Assembly: GCA_030220185.1 (NCBI GenBank)
Contig: JASPKZ010007283.1
Coordinates: forward strand, 1,139,501-1,203,500
Origin: Diploptera punctata
Taxonomy: Eukaryota > Arthropoda > Insecta > Blattodea > Blaberidae
DNA length: 64,000 nt
Reading direction: 5' to 3'
The position numbers and the translations under genes were made by a program. Shown piece after piece: positions 42,721-52,912 of the stretch; positions within the stretch are counted from its first letter, which is position 1, and every line of letters starts with the position of its first letter. A model generated the notes under the pieces. That model was not told where the DNA came from. It made no database searches and saw only the letters and a program-made list of their open reading frames with translations.

Positions 42721-42917
42721 ATGTAAAACCAAACTAGTGAATAATTTTGGTTTTGCTTAAGTGTGTGCACAAAATAATTCATTGTCCATCCTGTCATTCT
42801 CAGGCTCCTATTGACTCAGGATTTCTTTCCAGACCACAAGTTACTAATCAAATGTTGTTGCATTTCGACCCCTCTATAAGCTCTTGAAATTTGTGCGCAA
42901 TCTTTTGAATCATTCTG

Positions 42918-43597
42918 TATAATTCTTCTGTGCGTGTCTGTCACCGAACTCCTAAACGACTGGACCGATTTTTATGACAATTTTGCGTGTGTTTGAATGG
43001 GTCCCTGGATGGTTTACGTTCACAATATTGTATCCTCTAAAACCAAAAGGTGTAAGAGTTCATCTGAAGTGAAATTTTAAAATTCGTTCTAGTTGTCACA
43101 ATTGTCGATGTCTCACAACGAAACTCAGTACATCCGATTAAATTAAATCGAGGTAGATATTATTAAAAATGAGGGAAATCCGACAATTTTGAAGTGGAGT
43201 TTTACCTAAAATCCGAAATTAAAAAAACTGTCTAAACGACTGGAGCGATTTTTATGAAACTTTTGTGTGTTTGAGTAGGTCCCTCGATGGTTTAAATTCA
43301 GAATTTTACCCTCTAAAACCATTAGTTGCAGAACTTCACCTGAAGTGAAAATTTAAAAACAGCTTAACAGACAAAATTTTTGATGTTTCACAACGACACT
43401 CAGCATATCCTATTAGACTAAACCGAAGTACGTATTAACCAAAAATGAGCGGAATCCGACAATTATAACTGGAGATTTACCAGAATTCTGAAATAAAAAC
43501 TGACGAAAAAAACTGTTTGGTTTTTCTTAGCGTATACCATACAATGTAATTAACCGTTAATATTTCATTTAGCAACGCACGCCGAGTATTAGCTAGT
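42918..43597 (+). mobile_element. Helitron-like element with two tandem ~283-bp units
   Basis: It begins TCTTCTGTGCGTGTCTGTC. Two direct units (about 42951-43232 and 43233-43517) share CTAAACGACTGGASCGATTT, TCACAACGAMACTCAGYAYA and AATCCGACAATT. It ends GCACGCCGAGTATTAGCTAGT followed by A. The 5' TC, 3' CTAGT and lack of inverted repeats fit a non-autonomous Helitron. The pre-terminal hairpin is weak, so the assignment is tentative. Its 3' boundary was the insertion target of the next RTE-A. Confidence 0.5.
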
Positions 43598-43601
43598 ACT
43601 T
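43584..43601. repeat. Target-site duplication of full-length RTE-A (left)
   Basis: GAGTATTAGCTAGTACTT (18 bp) is identical to 48308-48325. It spans the putative Helitron terminus CTAGT and its flank. Confidence 0.93.
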
Positions 43602-44153
43602 ACTTACTTACTCACTGGCACTATCAAACCCGTAGGTTCATGCCCACGCGGACATAAGTTCTCCATACATCCCTATCCTGAGGTTTCCTATCATTCCCTG
43701 TATAATATACTTCCTTCAAATCATAGTTAATGTTATTCTCCCACCTCATTCTTGGTCTACCAACTGGGCGCTTTCCATCTGGTTTTCCTATAAGAAGCTT
43801 CCATGCAAGTCTTTCATTCCCAATACGTGCAACATGTCCTGCCCATCGCAGTCTACGAGACTTAACTGTTCATATTATATCTGGCTTCCTATAAAGACCA
43901 TGTAGTTCATTGTTATGTAGTCTTCTCCATTCACCTGTCTGTTCATCTCTCTTTGGTCCAAACATTTTCCTAAGTAATTTTTTCTCAAATACTTGTAATC
44001 TCCTTTCCTCCGTTAAAGTAAGAGTCCATGTTTCGCGCTCATATAATATAACTGGTAGAATAATAGTTTTGTATATTTTCAGTTTAACGTTTTTTGAAAG
44101 GAATTGGGACATCCAGAGTCTCTGCAATGCATAATAGCACGCATTTCCAGAAT

Positions 44154-44984
44154 TCAGCCTATGTTTAATTCCTTGTGCATCTCATTCCTACTTGTGATTA
44201 TTGTTCCTAGGTATTTGAATTCAGCCACCTCCTCAAAATTTCCCTCATTTGTCATTAGCTGTCCATTTCCATTATTTAATGAATTTCTACGTGTGACCAT
44301 ATATTTAGTTTTATTGATATTTACTTCCAGTCCTAATTTCTTAGTGTTCCTCAATAGTGTGTGCGTGTTGTCCTTTAGTATCTCCTCGCTATCGGCCAAC
44401 AATACTACATCATCAGCATAAACTAACAGCTTATTAATATCATTGAATTGTAAGCCTTCCTCTTTCTCTAAAGATTTAATGGCATGCTCTAGTACAAAAT
44501 TAAATAGTAGAGGAGATAGTGCATCTCCTTGCTTCAACCCATTCTGGATTTCAAAAGTGTCCGAAAAATGTTTGCCTACACGCACCCTAGTCTTTGTGTC
44601 ATTTAGACACATTCGTATAAGTCTAACTAACTTTTTAGGAATTCCGAACTCCAGCAGGATACTATATAACTTCTCCCTCTTAATTGAATCATATGCTTTT
44701 TTGAAGTCTACATACAGTTGATGTACAGTACCATTATATTCCCATTTATTTTCTAAAATCTGTCTTATACTAAAAATCTGATCTGTTGTAGACCTGTTTC
44801 TTCTAAATGCACATTGATGGTCTCCTACTCGTATAATGTCATCAATATAGGGAGTAAGTCTGCTTACTAATATATTTGTTAGAATTATGTATGAAGTTGA
44901 AAGTAATGAGATGCCCCTGTAGTTGTTGCAATCAGTTTTGTCTCCTTTCTTATAAATTGGTACGATAATAATGATTCCTTCCAT
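44154..44984 (-). pseudogene. RTE-A reverse transcriptase (276 codons)
   Basis: An uninterrupted frame through RT: VPIYKKGDKTDCNNYRGISL, DHQCAFRRNRSTTDQIFSIR, QLYVDFKKAYDSIKREKLYS (first catalytic Asp), LKQGDALSPLLFNFVLEHAI, YADDVVLLADSEEIL (catalytic DD), and EEVAEFKYLGTIITSRNEMH. It shows the frame the 36-kb copy has lost. A frameshift near 44160 separates it from the C-terminal frame 43870-44127. Confidence 0.92.
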
Positions 44985-46858
44985 TCATCTGGAAGAGTTT
45001 CTTTTTCCCAAATTATACTAAGCAACCAGCGTATCTTGTCCATCAATTTTTCTCCCCCTGATTTTATCAGTTCTGCTGGGATCTCATCTGAACCTGATGC
45101 CTTATACATCGTCAATTTTTCAATCGCCATTTCAACCTCTAATGCACTTGGTTCTGCGACTAGCAATTCTGCTGTCTGTAAATTATCCTCCTCAATGTCC
45201 TGTTCTGTATGTACATTTAATAGCTGATTAAAGTAACTTTTCTATCTATTTAATATAGTCCTGGAATCTGCAATCATAACCCCATTTTCATTCCGAATTA
45301 TGTTTGTTCTAGCCTGAAATCCTTTCTTCTCTACATTAATTCCCTGATATAATTCTCTAATGTACCTATTTTTTTCCGTTCATTTCAAGATCATTATTCT
45401 TCTCTCTCAAATATTCCCTCTTTTTACTCTTTAGTAACTTGGTGGTTTCCCGTCTAATACTACCCAATTGCTCTAAATTTACCTCATTTGGCTCGTGTAA
45501 CCATTTCATTTTTGCCTGATTTCTTTTCTTTATAATGTCGGCACATTCCTCATCAATCTATTTCTTGTTTTGCCTCTTTTTTAAACAACCAATGTTTTAT
45601 GATGCTGACAATTTAATAGTATTTCTTATAGCCTCCCATTCTTTATTTATATCACTTTCTTCTTCGTTGCACATTGTCATCGGAAGATTCTAGTACTTCA
45701 AATCTATTAGCAATTTTGATTTGGTATTCTTACCGCATTTCATCATTTTTCAAGTTTTTTAATTCAAATTTTACACAATCATCTTTAGGGTTTGTTCCTC
45801 TCATAAGCGTTAGCCGTTGTCTGATTTTCACTCTGACCAGATGATGAGCCGAATTGCAGTCTGTCCCTCTAACTGATCTAACATCGATTATGCTATTGTG
45901 CCAGCGTTTATCCACTAATACATGATCTATCTGGTTCCGAGTTTCTCCATCTGGGGACGTCCAGGTGTGTTTATGAATATCCTTATGCTAAAATATTGTG
46001 CTCTTAATAATGAGATTCTTTGATGTGGCAAATGTGACTAATCTAACCCCGTTGTCGTTACTATCTTCATGAAGACTGAATTTGCCTATTGTTGGTTTGA
46101 ATATATCTTTCCGCCCCACTTTTGCATTAAAATCTCCTAAGACAATGGAAGAATTAGAAGAAGTACTGAAAACAACAAAGAACAGAAAGGCAGCTGGAAT
46201 AGACGGAATTAAAATGGAATTAATAAAATGTGGAGGATTTTTTTTAAACTGAGATTATTACATTTTTTAAATTTATGTTGGAAACAAGCAACAATACCAG
46301 AAACCTGGACAACAGCAATAGTACAATCTATTTTTAAGAAAGGAGAACGTAAAGACTGCAACAACTACAGAGGAATAAGCATTTTAACTGCAGGCTATAA
46401 AATATACTCAAGAATCTTAACATTTAGTTAAAACAAATAACAGAGGTAATGTTAACAGAAGAACAAAGTGGATTCAGACCAGGGCGTTCATGTATGGATA
46501 ATATTTACGATAAAAGAATTTATAAACAAAAGAAGAGAATATAACATGGAAACACACATAGCTTTTATTGATTTCGTCAAGGCATTTGATAAAGTAGACA
46601 GAGGAAAACTCTGGACAATTTTAAAAGAAAAAGGAATTCCGAAACAATTAATAGCAGCTATAAAGAGTTTGTACTGGAACACAAATTTTGTTATAAAAAC
46701 TAGGAATGAAGTAAGTAAAAAATAAAATTCATACTAATCAAGGAGTTAAACAAGGATGCAGTATCTCTCCAGTTTTATTTAACCTATACATCAATGATAT
46801 AATAAAAAAATGGAACGAAGAAACAAATAAAGGAATAAAATTAGATAAAACACACTAC

Positions 46859-47056
46859 TTGAAAACATTATTATACGCTGATGACCAGGTAATAATAGCA
46901 AATACAGAAGACGAACTCCAGAGGAATATTTTTAAACTACATAATATATGTGAACAATATAATCTCAAAATATCCATAGAAAAAACTAAGGTAATGGCAT
47001 TCCAAGGGAAAAATCAAATCAGATCCAAAATAGTAATAGGAAAAACAAAATCATAG
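46859..47056 (+). pseudogene. LINE-B RT catalytic segment
   Basis: The open frame MKTLLYADDQVIIANTEDEL carries the YADD catalytic pair at residues 6-9, followed by EQYNLKISIEKTKVMAFQGK, the usual RT block after YADD. The frame ends near 47056 through an indel; NYLGCDISFN follows in another frame. Confidence 0.88.
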
Positions 47057-47216
47057 AACAGGTGAACCATCTCAATTATCTAGGATGTGACATTTCATTT
47101 AATTATGATAATGATATAAATAATAAAATAGCAAAATTCCAGGGAATATATGTGGTACGATAAAACGAACACTACATAACAAAACAACAAGAGAGACCCA
47201 ACTGAAATTTTAAAAA

Positions 47217-47555
47217 ATGTTGGCAGTACCGGTACTGCTCTATGGTTCAGAAGCCTGGATACATAAAAAACAAGACCTAAGTAGATTAACGGCGGCAGAA
47301 ATGAAATTTTTGAGATCTGTTAAAGGGTGCACTAAGGAAGACAGAATCAAGAACACAGAAATAAGACAGGAACTTGAAATATTTGCAATAACTGATAAAA
47401 TGGATACATATAGACAAAAATGGAAGCAACACATAGACAGTATGAATGAAGATAGATATCCAAAACAAATAACAAAATACAAACCTAAAGGCACCCGAGA
47501 TGTGGGCAGACCTAGAAAGAGATGGGCTGAAGTCGGAACGGGTCAACCGACCTAA
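47217..47555 (+). pseudogene. LINE-B C-terminal domain
   Basis: The 112-codon frame MLAVPVLLYGSEAWIHKKQD, then LRSVKGCTKEDRIKNTEIRQ and YPKQITKYKPKGTRDVGRPR then KRW. This is the post-RT basic region shared by the LINE-B fragments at 8.0, 27.8, 39.5 and 59 kb. It ends at the family ETGQPT-like stop and a GAT tail. Confidence 0.88.
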
Positions 47556-47589
47556 TCCATGAATGATGATGATGATGATCTCCTAAGAC

Positions 47590-47997
47590 GATTTTCATAT
47601 GATATCGTGAAAGGCTATCAAATAAGCAGTCTAATTCTTCATAGAACTCATCCTTGATCTTGTAATCTTTATCTTCTGTGGGGTCATGTACATTTACAAT
47701 TATAAAATCATGTCGTTTACACTTCAGAATTATGTATGATATCCTATCACTAACAAACTTAATATCTCGGATAGCGGACAGGATCCTCCATGTGACTAAA
47801 AAACCCGTTCCAAATGCAGGTCTTTCTGCACCCCCGTTGTATAATGCAAAGCTTCCTGATTCCTGACTACCTTCTCCTGGCCACCTAACTTCCTGTAAAG
47901 CGACTATATCCAAGGGCGATTTATCTAATTCCCGCGTTAATATATCAAGTGCCCCGCTATTGTATAAAGTCCTAATATTCCATGTTCCTAGGAACAT
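47590..47997 (-). pseudogene. RTE-A endonuclease N-terminus
   Basis: The start MFLGTWNIRTLYNSGALDIL gives the first EEP motif (GTWN), then IVALQEVRWPGEGSQESGSF supplies the catalytic glutamate (LQEVRW), and KIVLGD precedes the LINE-B junction. The downstream GDFN...SDHH half resumes left of 46146. Both halves are degraded by indels. This is the only copy here showing the true RTE-A protein start. Confidence 0.9.
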
Positions 47998-48307
47998 GTC
48001 CCTGTGTTTGACCCTTTGGCATGGGTTCCCTGAAGTAGTCCCCGCCTGGAGAACCGAATGAGGGACTATTTAACCTCCGGAAAATTTTACCCCAGTTGAA
48101 CCCATGTCCGCATTACTTGACGGTTGTATTTTTACACTGAAAGATCGTCACTCTTTCGCCCAAGGTACTTTTTTCGTCTGGCTTATCACCTTCGACCAGT
48201 CCGGCATGGTAACCCTATTGGCAGGAATGCTACCGCCGGCATAGCTCTCAGGATCATTTAAGCAAGCATGCCACTCCACCACGACAAGGTAAATATACTA
48301 TGGATGG

Positions 48308-48325
48308 GAGTATTAGCTAGTACTT
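48308..48325. repeat. Target-site duplication of full-length RTE-A (right)
   Basis: GAGTATTAGCTAGTACTT, identical to 43584-43601. Confidence 0.93.
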
Positions 48326-48539
48326 TTATAAATGGTATTCAGAAAGGCCGCCCAGGGAGAGTTTACATCATAGAAGTAGGAAAAGTTTTTAATATAGTGA
48401 AAAAAAACTCCAATGGTAATACTATCTGAAAAAGCATCATAGATACACCTAGATTTGCGGACAAATTTTCGTCCAAAAATGACGAAGATAATTCTACATC
48501 TTGCTGAAAGCTATGTTTATCTAAGGTATCTAAATAAAA

Positions 48540-49165
48540 GGAAAAGTTTGTCATTTACAAATTAATTTGTGAGAAAAGATTTGGAGTCGTGGAACAGAGG
48601 CATGTTCTGAAACGAGAACAGATTTCAGATTTTTTATTCTGATCGGCGTGCTTGGACGTAGAGAAAACCAAGGGGGAAAAAATTGGAACAGAAGGACAAC
48701 CAATCCACAGGAAAGTAAAGTGGGTGGACATTTTATGATGTACGAATGTATGGCGGCTTCTGAAGTGAGTCAACGTGTTTTCATAGAACATGGACAAGTG
48801 TGGATAAAAGATAATATTTCAAAATAATTTCTTGCAAAGTACTGAAAAACCTGGTCTTATTGGGGATTACTTTCCAACAAGACAATTAGCTGAACCATAC
48901 CGACGATGTAGTCAGACGATAGGTCATTTGGAAATCATCTCACTTTGCCCACTCCATCCCAATCTCTATGTTCAAATCCTACAGAACATTAGTGGGATCA
49001 ACTGGAGACACAAAACCGGAACACCACACAACCAGTAACATCCAGCTCCAACAGTTATTACTGAAGGAGTGCAACAAGTTGGACAAAATGTCACAGGAAA
49101 ATTAGTTCATTCCATGTCAGACCTATTGAAATAAGTAATTCACAGTTAAGGATGGAGAACACAAT
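48540..49165 (+). pseudogene. Tc1-like transposase C-terminal half, broken
   Basis: Frames in order: decayed GGHFMMYECMAASEVSQRVF-type sequence near 48720-48785, then LQSTEKPGLIGDYF (48838-48880) and a frameshifted QQDNxxxHTA equivalent near 48870-48900. LWGLL/ISGINWRHKTGTPHNQ follows near 48990-49040, and a C-terminal LVHSMSxRIxxVI remnant near 49100-49145. The layout matches the D...DN...PDLNPIENLW region of Tc1 transposases. No inverted repeats were found. Confidence 0.6.
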
Positions 49166-49280
49166 AATTTTAGATACATTTTTTGTATTCTATTGAAATA
49201 CGTTTGTACTTTTACCTAACAGAAAAAGTAGGTCTGTTTTTATACAATTATTTTTTATTTTACATGTTGCAAAAATTCCA

Positions 49281-49966
49281 TTACCTCATTTTACGGATTA
49301 TATGACGCTACGGACTATAAGACGCAAATTAATTTTTAAACAATTTAAAAAATAACATTTTTACCATTTTTATTACTAGATTGCAAAGCCAGACTAAAAA
49401 AAAATGTTAGTTTATAAAACCGTTCTGATCTTTAAAATCCCTGAAAATCGTCATCTGAACTTTCATCTTCTTCGTCATCGTTGTTCTCTTCATATATAAG
49501 ATGGTCTTCACTGCCATCGAGAGCGTTAGTTATGCCGCACTTCTTGAAAGATGTAACAATAATGTCTTCTCTCACTCTAGACCACGATTTTTTTATCTAC
49601 TGACACATTTGTTTGATTATATGTCGCTTTAATAAAACTCCCTTCGACGTGAATTAATGTTGGGTTTCATCCATCATCTATTTATTCAAGTTCATTGGCA
49701 TCGTAAACGCATCATACGCTAGACAGTGTTCAGGGTTTGTGATGGCGGGGCGGGAAGGAGACAGTGTTAGCAAGATTGTGAATCCCCGCAACTCGTGTTC
49801 GTCGCATCGGTGCATTCCTGCTGCCAGATGAATTTTAAGACTGACGGGAATTTTAAATCAAACACTGGAGACATGTTTACATTAATTTCGAGTATGAGCC
49901 ACACCTGAATTTTGGAGACAATTTTTCGAAGAGAAAGTGCGTCTTATAGTCCGTAAAATATGGTAC
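49281..49966 (-). mobile_element. pogo-like element, internally deleted, with terminal inverted repeats
   Basis: Right terminus (read inverted) GTACCATATTTTACGGACTA followed by TAAGACGCA. The left terminus begins TTACCTCATTTTACGGATTA and has the TACGGACTATAAGACGC block twice in tandem (49292-49309, 49309-49326). The ~690-bp interior keeps only the transposase C-terminus (49432-49584, minus) plus non-coding DNA. It looks like a deletion derivative of a pogo/Tigger-type transposon. Confidence 0.72.
49432..49584 (-). pseudogene. pogo-like transposase C-terminal 50 residues
   Basis: The frame from TGG at 49584 reads WSRVREDIIVTSFKKCGITN, then ALDGSEDHLIYEENN, a strongly acidic run, and DDDFQGF with the stop at 49432. 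SFKKCGITNALDGSED is typical of the end of pogo/Tigger-type transposases. The catalytic DDE/D region and the N-terminal DNA-binding domain are absent, so it is not functional. Confidence 0.72.
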
Positions 49967-49981
49967 ATTCCATTAACTTAG

Positions 49982-50330
49982 TTTAACCTCTCACCTTAAA
50001 GGTACTTCTTACATACCTCGTGCCACACGGGGCTTATAGCGGCACGACCTGTCGGGAGAGGGATTTTAATCTATGGATCACACATATACTTTTCTTTATT
50101 ACATAAGGACATAGAAGGCCTCTCCGAATGAGTGATCAGCTTAATGTTATGGCCTCTTCCGATACAACATGACATGAAGACGAAACTTACCATTCAATGT
50201 GATAATGATGACCAGTTGATGTTCTGGGCCTTAACATTTCCTCATATTTGTTTTGCAGGTGAGGAATACCCGGGGGAAAAAACAAAAACTTTACCCAGAA
50301 ACGTGCACCGATCGGGGATATGTTACAGAA
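49982..50330 (-). mobile_element. SINE2b copy
   Basis: The minus strand has a decayed head (TATCCCCGATCGGTGCACG), TATTCCTCACCTGCAAAACA, then the alternative body GAGCTGATCACTCATTCGGA, CCTCTCCCGACAGGTCGTGC and end CTTTAAGGTGAGAGGTTAAA. It matches 60.03-60.43 kb over its whole length. Confidence 0.8.
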
Positions 50331-51045
50331 TATAATATAATTTATGTTTATAAATCTAGTGAACTGCTTTTATTAAATTCCTGTATAGAGCATATTTAAA
50401 ATAATATACTCAATTATCTCAAACATTTGATCCATCTTTGTATTTAATAATGCAGGAAGTTTTGCAATGTAATCCATGAATACGATGCACTTTTACAGTA
50501 CATTCATTTACTTTAATGTCACAATTAAAATGTATAACCCCGCATCGTATCGAACCCGGACCAACTAGTCGGAGAACAGGCACGCTATCATTTAACAAGC
50601 ACGGAGGACTAACAAAGAAATAGCCAGCATAACGAACATAAAAGTATATGTTGTACAAGGAAAATTCTGTGTTAAATTTTGTCAACTTTATCAATCTGTT
50701 AATTTGGAAAGTTTTATTTCTTATAATATTATTTTCTAAACTACCTTCATTTATTTTATTATAATTTATAACAGACTAATAATATTATTGGAGATTTTAT
50801 ACAAAGGCTGTACATGAAACCACAAATAAAATATTTAGATTAATAATAAACATTCGCTACTATAATTAAACTAATAAAATATTCAATAATTTGTTAACAT
50901 GTCTGAAGTAGGTACAGTGTACCGAAATAGCTGTAACTAAATTATATCTTAATAAATATGAAAATCAAATAAAACTGTAATTTTTATTTTCATTTAATTA
51001 AATAAGTAATGGATTTTCATCAAGTAAACACAAACTCAGTTGATT
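50331..51045. other. Mostly unassigned; tRNA-like scrap
   Basis: A tRNA-like head fragment may lie inverted at about 50536-50612 (GTCCGGGTTCGATACGATGC as a B-box). The rest is AT-rich DNA without signature. Confidence 0.35.
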
Positions 51046-51049
51046 ACTT

Positions 51050-51455
51050 AATAAAACCACAAAATAGATTAAACAAAACAATACATGAAAGGTTGGTATC
51101 AGGGTCACGTCGAGGGATGAAATGAGATGAAGCCCCTATATCGAGGTCTATGAATGACTAGGGGTCGGCCGACGACGCCTGACGCACCATCACGGGGGCA
51201 GATGAATGAAATGAATCGAAATGCATGATATGAGTATGGGGAGAAATGATGGAATGAAATTTTGGCAGGGAAAATGGGAAAAACTCCAAGAAAAACCTGT
51301 CCACCACGAAATCCACATGGAGTGACCGAGAATCGATCTCGGGACCCCAGAGATGAGAGGCAAGTGTCTAACTGCTTAACATTTTCCATTATCCTGATAA
51401 ACTGATACCAACCTCTCGTGTATTTTTTTGTTTAATCTATTTTCTGGTTTTATAA
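51050..51455. mobile_element. Foldback MITE interrupted by SINE3
   Basis: AAAATAGATTAAACAAAACA then GGTTGGTATCAG (51058-51101) reappears inverted at 51401-51447 (CTGATACCAACC then TTTGTTTAATCTATTTTCTG). The ~50-bp arms now flank a SINE3, so the original palindrome had almost no spacer. Confidence 0.7.
51102..51385 (-). mobile_element. SINE3 copy
   Basis: The minus strand has a B-box-like GATCGATTCTCGGTCACTCC, GATTTCGTGGTGGACAGG, TTTTCTTGGAGTTTTTCCC, GGTGCGTCAGGCGTCGTCGG, CTAGTCATTCATAGACCTC and TTCATCTCATTTCATCCCTC. It lies between the arms of a foldback MITE. Its TCGATATAGGGG segment is unexpanded. Confidence 0.87.
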
Positions 51456-51549
51456 TTTCGAATTAACCTTTTACAATTATTTCTTTAATGTTTTCTGTTA
51501 AACTTTATTGTAATAGGATCTTATATAGGCCTATTATTAAAATCAATAC

Positions 51550-52147
51550 ATATGCCGTCAATATTGTTTTTTGCGCGATGGTGCGTTTTGTCGTACTTAC
51601 AGTAATGGCGACCATGATTGAAAGTTCAACTTCCTACATTTCGGGGTTGCCAACCTAAATAACTATACTGTAATATTATATATTAAAAAAAGCATGTGGG
51701 AAGTAAAACCATTGCCCTCTATGTATACTACATACAATGTATATACAAAAAATATCCAAAAGGTTATGTTAATATACAATATACGAAACAAATCACTGCA
51801 TTGTAAATGAACTGACATTTATTTGAATCATTATAAAACAATAAATACGTATTTGCCGCCATTTTGTCACTGAACTGATGTCACGGCCTCCTGTACTTTC
51901 GAGGAATAAACATTGCCCACACTGTTAACGTTAGTCAATTGTTAATAATGAACACAAATATTTCCAACAAACATGTTATTTTACTATTATTTATTATTTT
52001 GAAAACACCATCGCGCACAAAACAATATACAATGCATATTTGTAAAATGTTTTACACGATCTCTAAAATTAAAAACCTCGCATTTGCTCGGTTTTTAAAC
52101 ATTTTCCTCGCTTCTGCAAAAACGACTTCCCAACCTCGCATCGTAAT
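51550..52147 (-). repeat. ~600-bp repeat, inverted partner of 13.6 kb
   Basis: Reverse complement of the 13592-14163 repeat: GATGCGAGGTTGGGAAGTCG at one end, AAAATGGCGGCAAATACG in the middle, CATGGTCGCCATTACTGT at the other. TTGCGCGATGGTGCGTTTTG (from 51572) and AAAACACCATCGCGCACAAA (from about 52003) form inner inverted termini about 450 bp apart. No frame is shared between the two copies, so it is non-coding. Confidence 0.75.
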
Positions 52148-52829
52148 TACTATTTCGACAATGTAAACTCGGTTGTTACATTCATTAAGACTATTTAACT
52201 CATGCCCCAAATGCCATTTTCGCCGTTCCGATATTTCTATCTCCGCCGAGTCTGCCGTTGACCCTCTTACTAATAATCCATATATAACATTTATACAAGG
52301 TATATACACATCTCAGTTGAAAATTCTTACTAATAAACACTGTATTAGCAGTTCAGTGTATAAGAGGTGTACAAATTTACATGGGAATCGTTATACATGC
52401 CTCCAGCCTTGTTTAAGGACTGTATAACCAGAGAAAATGTCGGACTTGAAGATCAACTGATTGTTTTCTTACGATATCGATGAACGTTTCCTTAAATTTA
52501 ACGCAAAATGCAACACTTTAACGACTGTTTGATAGATCCACAGGACATAAATAATATTAACAAAGCTCTGGATAGGAAAATAATGGCATCATAAAATGCC
52601 TTTTGTTACACTCATTCTCGATTAGGCCTAATAATATTTTAAAATTGAACATTGATTCACAAAAGAATATGTTCTACAGTAATTGCTGTAGACAAGATTC
52701 AACCTGAATGTAGTTTAAATGCTTCATAATATCATCTTAAGGGGGCTTTCTTTCTTCAGTAATACGTAACACACATACCGATATAAAATGTATTCAATTA
52801 TAGAGGTACTATTATTGCAGCAAGCTACA
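52148..52829. other. Unassigned stretch
   Basis: GACTATTTAACTCATGCCCC at about 52189 also ends the ~700-bp repeat at 56347, so a scrap of that family may lie here. The rest shows nothing recognisable. Confidence 0.35.
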
Positions 52830-52835
52830 AATTAG

Positions 52836-52912
52836 CTTGATAGTCTTGTGGTTAGAGCTGCTGACTAAGGTCCGTTTGGTCTTAGGTTCGATTACCGATC
52901 AAATTGCAATTA
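52836..52912 (+). other. tRNA-like head (possible SINE)
   Basis: A-box-like TAGTCTTGTGGTTAGAGCTG and B-box-like GGTTCGATTACCGATC about 40 bp apart, followed by a T run. The acceptor pairing is poor. It is a tRNA pseudogene or SINE head, and no second copy is seen. Confidence 0.45.

Larger units (their letters stand above)
46147..47577 (+). mobile_element. LINE-B, 1.43-kb copy nested in RTE-A
   Basis: 5'-truncated within RT block 1 (LEEVLKTTKNRKAAGIDGIK), then IFKKGERKDCNNYRGISILT, EEQSGFRPGRSCMD, FIDFVKAFDKVDRGKLW, catalytic LLYADDQVIIANTED, VPVLLYGSEAW, and C-terminus VGRPRKRWAEVGTGQPT. The (GAT)n tail reaches 47577. ATCTCCTAAGACAAT (46132-46146) and ATCTCCTAAGACGAT (47578-47592) are the target-site duplication. 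Several frameshifts occur. Confidence 0.95.
43602..48307 (-). mobile_element. Near full-length RTE-A, split by LINE-B
   Basis: Removing the LINE-B insertion and its duplication leaves about 3.26 kb, the size expected for an RTE element. The 5' region (48307-48000) has AAGGTGATAAGCCAGACG, GAGCTATGCCGGCGGTAGC and GGTTACCATGCCGGACTGG. The protein starts at ATG 47997, and the 3' end is an (AAGT)n tail at 43602-43615. Bounded by an 18-bp perfect target-site duplication. Multiple frameshifts and stops make it inactive. Confidence 0.95.
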
